The translations under genes were made by a program, and so were the position numbers. From positions 1-5,004 of the forward strand of contig JAICXU010000327.1 in assembly GCA_025934595.1 (NCBI GenBank): 5,004 nt of DNA, given 5' to 3'. This DNA comes from Polyangiaceae bacterium (GTDB lineage: Bacteria > Myxococcota_A > Polyangia > Polyangiales > Polyangiaceae). Every line of letters starts with the position of its first letter. Position 1 is the stretch's first letter. The notes below the pieces were generated by a model. That model ran no database searches. It saw nothing but the letters and a program-made list of their open reading frames with translations, and was not told where the DNA came from. Shown in pieces: positions 1 to 4,910 of this stretch.

Positions 1-136
1 CCGAGGATCCGCCGTCGCCCGCTTCGCTGGTCGCGCCGCCGTCGGTCGCGCCGCCCTCGTTCGCCGGCGGATCGCCGAGACACGCGCCGAACGTGAACAT
101 CGTAAAAAGCGCCCCACAGAAGAGATAGCCCCGCAT
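1..136 (-). CDS. N-terminal part of a lipoprotein (runs off left edge)
   Basis: On the minus strand an ATG at 136-134 opens a frame that stays open to the window edge, giving 45 codons. The translation begins MRGYLFCGALFTMFTFGAC: an Arg at position 2, a hydrophobic core of about 14 residues, then a lipobox-like F-G-A-C with the Cys at residue 19. This is the layout of a type II (lipoprotein) signal peptide, although Phe at -3 is less usual than Leu. The mature part starts LGDPPANEGG and continues as a low-complexity Gly/Ala/Asp/Ser linker, as in many myxobacterial surface lipoproteins. That linker probably tethers a domain lying beyond the window, so the function cannot be told. The gene is divergent from the oxidoreductase-like gene at 202. 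No Shine-Dalgarno is seen before the ATG. The lipoprotein call rests only on the signal peptide. Confidence 0.72.
   Translation of the reverse strand, partial: MRGYLFCGALFTMFTFGACLGDPPANEGGATDGGATSEAGDGGSS
26..55 (-). repeat. Two tandem 15-bp units in the lipoprotein linker
   Basis: Two adjacent 15-bp units (55-41 and 40-26, minus strand) match at 13 of 15 positions and encode GGATD then GGATS in the linker just after the lipidated Cys. Such in-frame units can change copy number by slippage and so alter linker length. With only two copies this may be simple low-complexity coding sequence. Confidence 0.5.
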
Positions 137-142
137 CGATCG

Positions 143-148
143 ATTTTA
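143..148 (-). promoter_or_regulatory. Candidate -10 box of the lipoprotein gene
   Basis: Read on the minus strand, 148-143 is TAAAAT, matching the TATAAT consensus at five of six positions in a G+C-rich setting. It ends six bases before the ATG at 136, so the expected transcription start falls on or next to the start codon. No good -35 hexamer lies 16-18 bases upstream (the sequence there is TTCGCG), so the promoter would be weak, activator-dependent or not real. It is inferred from hexamer match and position only. Confidence 0.35.
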
Positions 149-201
149 CGGGAAAACTCGCCTTTCGCGAAGCTCTCGCAAACGCTAAAGTTGCCGCGGA
201 A

Positions 202-1248
202 ATGGCCGAGGGCGAACGACACACGGCGCACGACACGGTGAGCGCGTTTTTCGCGGCCGAAGAAGCGATGTGCGATCGCATCGTCCTCGCGCAGGGCATC
301 GTGCCGCCGGCCTCGCATTCCGCGAACGCATTCGGTCGCTCGGTGAGCGTCGATGCCGGCGCCGGTCCTCTCGTGCTGACGCGCGCGATCGAGCACGCGG
401 GAGAAGGCGCGCGTGTGGGCGTCGTCGCGCACGCCGGGTCGCTCCTCGCATCGCCGTCCGCGTTCGGAGTCGCGTGTGCGCGCGGCTTGCCGATCGTCGC
501 GCATGCCGTCGCCGACACGTGCGAAGCATCTGCGCTCTCCGATTTCGGATGGGGCGTGCTCGCTTCGTCGGGAGCCAAGGACGCGATCGATCTGGCGCTC
601 GTCGCCCGCCGCGCGGCGGAAGATTCGCGCACGCCGTTCTTGGTCCTCCATGATCGCAGCCACCTCGATTCCGAGGACGCTTCCGGTCACACCGAGCCCA
701 TCGCCGATCTCGTCACGCGCTTCGTCGGGCCGGCGACGCCCGACCCCGGTGAGGCGAGCCCCGATCATCACGCGTTCGCATCGCGCGTCCCCTTCGCGCT
801 CGGCAGCGCATTTCGCGATTACGAAAAACAGGGCCGCCGCGCGCTCGACGAGCTCGTCGCCGGGTCTCCCGCGCCGATCGCCCTCGTCGGCACGGGCGCG
901 CTCGCGACCTCGCTCGATCGTGAAGCGGCGCGTCTCCTCGCGCGCGGTGACGCCGCGTTTACGCTGAAAATTACGGCCATTCGTCCGTTTCCCGGTCCGC
1001 GCGTCGTCAAGGTGCTCGCGCGCACCCATCTCGTCATCGTCGTCGAATGTGCGAGCTCGCCGCTCGCGCAGTCTCATTTTCTCGCGCGCGAAATCAAAGC
1101 CGCCTTCGCGGACGCGCTCACGTGGGCTCCTGGATATCCGGGCATCGGAAAAATTCCGCGCATCGTTTCGCTCGTCACCGAGAGCGGGATCATTTCGCCG
1201 GACGCCGTCGATGCGCTCCTCGCGTCCGCGCGCGCGGGTCGTCCTTAG
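202..1248 (+). CDS. 2-oxoacid:ferredoxin oxidoreductase alpha-like protein, probably non-canonical
   Basis: This 348-aa protein resembles the alpha part (domains I and II) of pyruvate/2-oxoacid:ferredoxin oxidoreductases, which oxidise 2-oxoacids to acyl-CoA with thiamine diphosphate and FeS clusters. Residues 115-150 (FGWGVLASSGAKDAIDLA, then SRTPFLVLHD) fit the domain I stretch that in PFOR reads roughly 'tGfa.Las..vqevmDLa' and 'rvPFl.ffDg'. Residues 225-283 (PIALVGTGALAT, IRPFPG, VIVVECAS) fit domain II. The usual N-terminal YPITPSS motif and the Glu-containing segment that contacts the cofactor are not recognisable. No beta (TPP-binding) or ferredoxin subunit gene is adjacent. It is therefore a divergent or catalytically dead relative, or a partner of subunits encoded elsewhere. 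ATG 202 is the first ATG/GTG/TTG in frame, but it lacks a convincing ribosome site and the frame is open back to 106. The CDS call is firm; the family call is moderate and from memory of motifs. Confidence 0.6.
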   Translation: MAEGERHTAHDTVSAFFAAEEAMCDRIVLAQGIVPPASHSANAFGRSVSVDAGAGPLVLTRAIEHAGEGARVGVVAHAGSLLASPSAFGVACARGLPIVAHAVADTCEASALSDFGWGVLASSGAKDAIDLALVARRAAEDSRTPFLVLHDRSHLDSEDASGHTEPIADLVTRFVGPATPDPGEASPDHHAFASRVPFALGSAFRDYEKQGRRALDELVAGSPAPIALVGTGALATSLDREAARLLARGDAAFTLKITAIRPFPGPRVVKVLARTHLVIVVECASSPLAQSHFLAREIKAAFADALTWAPGYPGIGKIPRIVSLVTESGIISPDAVDALLASARAGRP

Positions 1249-1250
1249 GT
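1246..1250 (+). promoter_or_regulatory. Ribosome binding site overlapping the upstream stop codon
   Basis: TAGGT combines the TAG stop of the oxidoreductase-like gene (1246-1248) with an AGG Shine-Dalgarno core eight bases before the GTG at 1258. It favours GTG 1258 over the in-frame ATG at 1273, which has no purine-rich element before it. It also suggests translational coupling of the two genes. Confidence 0.5.
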
Positions 1251-1257
1251 TTCGATC

Positions 1258-2139
1258 GTGCGCGCGAAATACATGTATTATGCATGGTTTTGCGCCGCCG
1301 CGATCACGGTCTCTTCGGTGGCCGTGCTCGCGCATGCGCAGAGCGTCGAGGACGTCGGCGAAGAGGACGAGCCGGCGCCGAGCGCATCGATCGCGCCGCC
1401 TCCCGTGCATCCGCCGCGTCCTGCCGCGTCGGCGAAGCCCGCGTTCCCCGTGAAAGACGGCATGATTCGTCTGCCGGGCGGCTCGTTCACGATGGGCACG
1501 AATCTCGAAAAAGCGCCGTCGAACGAAAAGCCCGCGCACAAAGCGACGGTCGCCCCGTTCTGGATCGATCGCACCGAGGTCACCGTCGCCGCCTACCGCG
1601 TGTGCGTCGACAAGCACGCGTGCGCGCTGCCCTCGAAGAACAGTCGCTACTGCTCGTTCGACATGGGCGATCCGGATTTGCCGGTCTCGTGCGTGCGCTG
1701 GTCCGACGCGGACGCGTACTGCCGCTTCGCGAGCAAACGCTTGCCGCACGAGACCGAATGGGAGTTCGCGGCGCGAGGCACGACGAGCTCGAAGTATCCG
1801 TGGGGCGGAGCGCCGACGAGCTGCTTCACCGCCGACACGCTGCTTCGCGAGGGCACGGCGAAGAGCTGCTCGGGCCTGAGGCCCGCGAAGGTCGGCGTGC
1901 ATCCGTTCGGCGCGAGCGTCTTCGGGGTCCTCGATCTCGCCGGCGGCGTCGAAGAATGGACCGCCGATTGGTACGCGGAGAGCCAGGCGTCGGGCGCATC
2001 TCCTCGCGCCGGCGCGAGCCACGTCTTGCGCGGCGGCGGCTGGCTTTCGCCGCCTTCGATGGCCAAAACGACGTCGCGCGATTGGGGCTCGGCGCTCGAA
2101 GCGGGCCCGAACGTCGGTTTTCGGTGCGTGAAAGACTGA
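1258..2139 (+). CDS. Exported FGE-sulfatase (SUMF1/EgtB/PvdO) fold protein
   Basis: The 293-aa product starts at a GTG and has a Sec signal peptide: Arg2 and Lys4, a hydrophobic core at about 9-25, and a likely cut after AHA at residue 27. A Pro/Ala/Ser-rich linker (about 35-64) follows. Residues 67-293 hold a formylglycine-generating-enzyme-type domain: LPGGSFTMGT (72-81), FWIDRTEVTVAAY (101-113), PVSCVRWSDADAYCRF (142-157), RLPHETEWEFAARG (161-174), LDLAGGVEEWTADWY (225-239, the LAGNVWEW motif), VLRGGGW (256-262) and GFRC (287-290). The two active-site Cys of genuine aerobic FGE, expected just after GGGW, are absent (LSPPSMAKTTSR), so sulfatase activation is unlikely. Eight Cys remain after signal cleavage, enough for four disulfides, which fits a periplasmic or secreted protein. 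Substrate and role are unknown. GTG 1258 is chosen over ATG 1273 because of its upstream AGG and the basic n-region. It lies nine bases after the previous gene. Confidence 0.88.
   Translation: MRAKYMYYAWFCAAAITVSSVAVLAHAQSVEDVGEEDEPAPSASIAPPPVHPPRPAASAKPAFPVKDGMIRLPGGSFTMGTNLEKAPSNEKPAHKATVAPFWIDRTEVTVAAYRVCVDKHACALPSKNSRYCSFDMGDPDLPVSCVRWSDADAYCRFASKRLPHETEWEFAARGTTSSKYPWGGAPTSCFTADTLLREGTAKSCSGLRPAKVGVHPFGASVFGVLDLAGGVEEWTADWYAESQASGASPRAGASHVLRGGGWLSPPSMAKTTSRDWGSALEAGPNVGFRCVKD
1268..1279. repeat. 12-bp A+T-rich perfect palindrome at the start of the FGE-like gene
   Basis: AATACATGTATT reads the same on both strands and sits over codons 4-8 of the FGE-like gene, an A+T-rich pocket in G+C-rich surroundings. 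A 12-bp palindrome is expected about once per 5 kb by chance in unbiased sequence, so function is uncertain. It might be a regulator site, or simply low-structure codons near a start. Confidence 0.35.
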
Positions 2140-2141
2140 CG

Positions 2142-2168
2142 CGGAAGCGGCCGTTTTCCGTGATTTTT
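2142..2168 (+). terminator. Weak terminator-like hairpin after the FGE-like gene
   Basis: CGGAA at 2142-2146 pairs with TTCCG at 2156-2160 across a nine-base loop, three bases after the FGE-like stop codon. A run of five T follows at 2164-2168. The order (stop, hairpin, T-run) fits a Rho-independent terminator, but the stem is only five pairs and three bases separate it from the T-run. It would be weak and could allow read-through into yajC. Confidence 0.35.
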
Positions 2169-2179
2169 CGGCTCTAGAG

Positions 2180-2208
2180 TTGACGTTCGGCTCCGTTGTG
2201 ACTAACTC
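2180..2208 (+). promoter_or_regulatory. Candidate sigma70-type promoter for yajC-secD-secF
   Basis: TTGACG at 2180-2185 matches the -35 consensus at five of six positions. Exactly 17 bases later lies TAACTC (2203-2208), a poor -10 that matches only the first two positions. The predicted start near 2215 would leave a 5' leader of about 22 bases before GTG 2237. Its position in the only sizeable gap before the sec genes supports it; the weak -10 argues for caution or an activator. Confidence 0.4.
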
Positions 2209-2220
2209 ACGCGGCGTCAA
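2180..2220. promoter_or_regulatory. Nested inverted repeats upstream of yajC
   Basis: An outer inverted repeat pairs TTGACG (2180-2185, also the candidate -35) with CGTCAA (2215-2220). Inside it GTGA (2198-2201) and TCAC (2207-2210) form a second inverted repeat around five bases. The inner pair overlaps the candidate -10, so a dimeric regulator bound there would block RNA polymerase. It resembles a CRP/FNR-type TGTGA-N6-TCACA site but has one base fewer in the spacer. Symmetry is seen directly; the operator role is inferred. Confidence 0.35.
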
Positions 2221-2226
2221 AAAAGG
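2219..2226 (+). promoter_or_regulatory. Ribosome binding site of yajC
   Basis: AAAAAAGG ends ten bases before GTG 2237, a slightly long but workable Shine-Dalgarno distance. It supports the GTG start over the internal ATG at 2390, which has no such element just before it. Confidence 0.5.
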
Positions 2227-2236
2227 CTGATCCTGC

Positions 2237-2710
2237 GTGTACTCCGACTCCATTCTTTCATTTTCCGCGCTCCAACCGGCAGGCCCCAAAGCGGGCAGCG
2301 CGGCGGCGGCGCAAGGCCAAGAAACCGCGCCGGCTCCGGCTGGCGCAGGCGCGCACGAGCAGCCGGCATCACCCGCGCCGAGCCTCGGCATGGCGTTTCT
2401 CCTGCCGCTCTTGATCCTGGTGCCGTTTTTCCTGCTCTCGTCGCGCCGGCAAAAGAAAGAGCAGGCCGAGCGTGGGAAGCTGAAACGCGGCGACAAAGTC
2501 GTGTCGAACGCGGGGCTCGTCGGCGAGCTCGTCGAGATGGACGACAAGATCGCGAAAGTGAAGCTCGCGCCGGGAATCACGGTGCAGATGCTCGCGAACA
2601 CCGTCGGTCCGCTCACGACGGACGACGCGGCGCCGTCGAAATCGAAAGACGCGCTCGCCGATCTGAAAGACGCGAAAACGGGCGACAAATCGTCGGCTCC
2701 GGCGAAGTGA
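2237..2710 (+). CDS. yajC: Preprotein translocase subunit YajC
   Basis: This 157-aa protein is the YajC partner of SecD-SecF in the inner membrane. One membrane helix spans about residues 52-68 (MAFLLPLLILVPFFLL). A basic stretch SSRRQKKEQAE follows, then the small cytoplasmic domain with RGDKVVSNAGLVGELVEMDD (84-103) and a beta-rich segment to about 125, matching the YajC hallmark 'GD.V.t.GGl.G.v'. The usual R-P-Q after the helix is S-R-R-Q here. The N-terminus carries about 50 extra Ala/Pro/Gly-rich residues compared with about 20 before the helix in E. coli YajC (110 aa), and the C-terminus has a charged tail of about 30 residues. If translation began at ATG 2390 the protein would be 106 aa, close to E. 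coli, but the ribosome site favours GTG 2237. It is 16 bases upstream of secD, and its family assignment is secure from motif plus context. Confidence 0.9.
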   Translation: MYSDSILSFSALQPAGPKAGSAAAAQGQETAPAPAGAGAHEQPASPAPSLGMAFLLPLLILVPFFLLSSRRQKKEQAERGKLKRGDKVVSNAGLVGELVEMDDKIAKVKLAPGITVQMLANTVGPLTTDDAAPSKSKDALADLKDAKTGDKSSAPAK

Positions 2711-2726
2711 GCGCCGAGCGCCAATC

Positions 2727-4880
2727 ATGAGCTCGTCCTCCAAAATCGCGATCCTTCTCGTCGTCCTCGACGCGATCTTCGCGGCCGCCGCGCCGTATCT
2801 GAAGATCGACATCGCGTATCCCGCGGCGCTCGGCTGCATCGTCGGCCTCGCGGCGCTCTTCATGGTGCCTTCGCGGGTGCGCCTCGGCCTCATCATTCTC
2901 GACGCGATCGTCGGCGGCTATCTCTTCTTCCGCGCCGACTCGTTCTGGGGCCTCGTCACCTGCGCGATCGCGGTCTTGTGGTGCCTCATCGGCCTCTTGC
3001 CGATCATGGATGGCGGCTGGCGTTTCCGTATGGGTCTCGCGGTGTGCTCGTTCGCGGGCGCGACGCTCATTCTCTTGCCCACGCTGGAATCGATGAGCGG
3101 CGGCAAGATCAAATGTCCGCAATACATTCGCGATCGAATGGGCTTCCAGATCGCGGCCGGTCTCGACATCCGCGGCGGTCTTCGCCTCGTCTACACCGTC
3201 GAGGTCGAAGAAGCGATCCGCGACAAACGCGATCACTACGCCGACGAGATGCGGCAAGAGCTCGCGACGATGTACGGATTTCACTCCGGCGAAGGCTCGG
3301 TCAAGCGCGAAGAGCTCGCGAAGCTCGAAGACAAAGCGCACGTGTCGATGCCGGAGGCGTCGATCATCCGCGTGAAATTCAAGGATCCCGCCGACGTCGC
3401 GAAGATCGACGACCGCTTCCTCAAGAAGTTCACCGCCGAGCTCGGGATGACGCCGGGGCCGGGCAACGACGAGGTCACGTTCAAGATCCGCTCCGAGATC
3501 GAGTCGCAAATTCGCGATCGCGCCGTCGCACAAGCCAAAGACACGATCAACCGCCGCGTCGACGAGCTCGGCCTGCGCGAAGCGAACGTCACGACGCGCG
3601 ACGAGGACATCATCGTCGAGGTGCCGGGCGAGAACGAGCAAGCGTTCGAGAACATCAAAGAGATCATCCGCAGAACGGCGCGTCTCGAGTTCAAGATGGT
3701 CGACGACGAGACCGACTTCTTCGGCAAGATCAAAGACGAAGATCTACCGGAAGGCTCCGGCATTTCGATCTACCAAGAGAACGCGCCCGCCGGTCCCGGC
3801 AAGACGACGCAGACCCACTTCGCGCGCATCGCGAAGACCGACAAAGAGACGATGACGGAGTGCCGCGAGCGCTTCAAGAAGTGGGCAGCGACGCTCGCCG
3901 TGCCCGACGATCATCAGATCGGCTTCGAGCCGATCGAGAACTTCGATCAAGACACGCAAAAGACCGAAGAGGTGGGCTGGCGCACGTACTATCTCTTCAG
4001 CCGCGCCGACATCACCGGTGATTTGATCACCGACGCGAGCGTCTCGCAGCAGCAGAACTCGGGCGGATTCGGCCAATACGAAGTGTCGGTCACGTTCAGC
4101 CCCGCCGGCGCCGACCGCTTCGAAGAGGTCACCGGCGCGAACGTGCAACGCCGCTTCGCGATCATTTTGGACGACGTCATCGACTCGGCGCCCGTCATCC
4201 GCACGAAGATCGGCGGCGGTCGCGCGAGCATCACCGTCGGCGCGGGCGATCCGGAGAATCAGCTTCGCAAAGCGCACCAGCTCGAGCTCGTGCTCCGCTC
4301 CGGCGCGCTTCCTGCGCCCATCGTGCCTTCGAACGAGCAGCGCATCGGCCCGTCGCTCGGTCGCGACGCGATCCAAAAAGGCGTGCAGGGCATGGCGGTG
4401 GGCATCAGCCTCGTCCTCGGCTTCATGATGCTCTACTACCGAAAGTCGGGCGTCGTCGCCGACGTCGCGGTGCTCTTCAACTTGCTCTTGCAGATGGCGG
4501 TTCTCGCGTCGTTCGGCGCCACGATGACGCTCCCGGGCATCGCCGGTCTCGCGCTCACCGTCGGTATGTCGGTCGACGCGAACGTGCTCATCAACGAGCG
4601 CATCCGAGAAGAATTGCGCGCGGGCCGCAGCGTGCGCGCGGCCGTCGAAGCCGGTTACGAAAAAGCGTTCTCGTCGATTTTGGACGGCCACGTCACCGTC
4701 TTCATCTCCGGTTTGATCTTGGCGCAGTACGGAACCGGGCCCGTCAAAGGCTTCGCCGTCACGCTCATCGTTGGCATCATTTGCAGCCTTTTTACCGGTG
4801 TTTTCTGCACGCGCATCGTCTTCGATTGGTGGGTGCGCGGCGCGAAGGTCAAACGTCTGAGCGTCGGAGCGGAGTTCTAG
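2727..4880 (+). CDS. secD: Protein translocase subunit SecD with extra N-terminal membrane segments
   Basis: SecD is the RND-type inner-membrane protein that, with SecF, uses the proton gradient to assist Sec export from the periplasmic side. At 717 aa it exceeds E. coli SecD (615). The canonical first helix is about residues 100-119, followed by GLDIRGG (145-151). The periplasmic head includes NRRVDELGL (275-283), IIVEVPG (295-301), ARLEFKMV (318-325), DITGDLITDASVS (428-440), AIILDDVIDSAPVI (478-491) and VLRSGALPAP (522-531). The C-terminal five helices follow, with TLPGIAGLAL (601-610), SVDANVLINERI (615-626, containing the conserved proton-path Asp617) and GTGPVKGFAVTL (669-680). Unusually, residues 7-95 add four hydrophobic segments (about 7-23, 30-47, 52-68, 73-92). 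A weak GAG at 2715-2717 precedes ATG 2727 by nine bases. Function is secure; the role of the extension is unknown. Confidence 0.96.
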   Translation: MSSSSKIAILLVVLDAIFAAAAPYLKIDIAYPAALGCIVGLAALFMVPSRVRLGLIILDAIVGGYLFFRADSFWGLVTCAIAVLWCLIGLLPIMDGGWRFRMGLAVCSFAGATLILLPTLESMSGGKIKCPQYIRDRMGFQIAAGLDIRGGLRLVYTVEVEEAIRDKRDHYADEMRQELATMYGFHSGEGSVKREELAKLEDKAHVSMPEASIIRVKFKDPADVAKIDDRFLKKFTAELGMTPGPGNDEVTFKIRSEIESQIRDRAVAQAKDTINRRVDELGLREANVTTRDEDIIVEVPGENEQAFENIKEIIRRTARLEFKMVDDETDFFGKIKDEDLPEGSGISIYQENAPAGPGKTTQTHFARIAKTDKETMTECRERFKKWAATLAVPDDHQIGFEPIENFDQDTQKTEEVGWRTYYLFSRADITGDLITDASVSQQQNSGGFGQYEVSVTFSPAGADRFEEVTGANVQRRFAIILDDVIDSAPVIRTKIGGGRASITVGAGDPENQLRKAHQLELVLRSGALPAPIVPSNEQRIGPSLGRDAIQKGVQGMAVGISLVLGFMMLYYRKSGVVADVAVLFNLLLQMAVLASFGATMTLPGIAGLALTVGMSVDANVLINERIREELRAGRSVRAAVEAGYEKAFSSILDGHVTVFISGLILAQYGTGPVKGFAVTLIVGIICSLFTGVFCTRIVFDWWVRGAKVKRLSVGAEF

Positions 4881-4882
4881 GT

Positions 4883-4898
4883 CGGTCGTCCACGACCG
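4883..4898. repeat. Seven-bp hairpin between secD and secF
   Basis: CGGTCGT (4883-4889) and ACGACCG (4892-4898) are perfect reverse complements separated by two bases. In RNA the innermost pair would open, leaving six pairs and a four-base loop. It starts three bases after the secD stop and ends one base before the secF ribosome site. No T-run follows, so it is not a standard terminator. It could tune secF translation or protect a processed mRNA end. Confidence 0.55.
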
Positions 4899-4910
4899 CG
4901 AGAGTAAACG

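Noticed and set aside
1047..2177. Plus-strand 376-codon frame overlapping the two upstream genes
   Set aside because: The translation is highly Arg-rich without motifs and overlaps the well-supported FGE-like gene in another frame.
3125..3140. CATTCG-CGAT-CGAATG inverted repeat inside secD
   Set aside because: It falls in conserved coding sequence. A six-base arm is expected by chance in a palindrome-prone, CG-rich gene.
272..3521. GCGATCGC octamers (272-279, 2964-2971, 3514-3521), the cyanobacterial HIP1 sequence
   Set aside because: They arise in coding sequence from the frequent GCG, ATC and CGC-type codons of this genome. Three copies in 5 kb with no intergenic placement do not suggest HIP1-like function.
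2613..3641. Long minus-strand open frame (342 codons) opposite yajC and secD
   Set aside because: Its product is Arg/Asp/His/Glu-rich low-complexity sequence with no domain, and it lies antisense to secure yajC and secD. Such frames are common shadows in G+C-rich genes.
3744..4691. Long minus-strand open frame (315 codons) opposite secD
   Set aside because: It has the same shadow composition, rich in Arg, His, Glu and Asp, and lies wholly antisense to conserved secD motifs.
4680..4700. SecD reads LDGHVT where E. coli has FDANIT
   Set aside because: The position varies between SecD families as far as I recall, and all neighbouring motifs are intact, so it does not indicate loss of function.
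4767..4800. T-rich stretch near the secD end as a terminator
   Set aside because: It is within the secD coding sequence, has no strong hairpin before it, and secF continues the operon.
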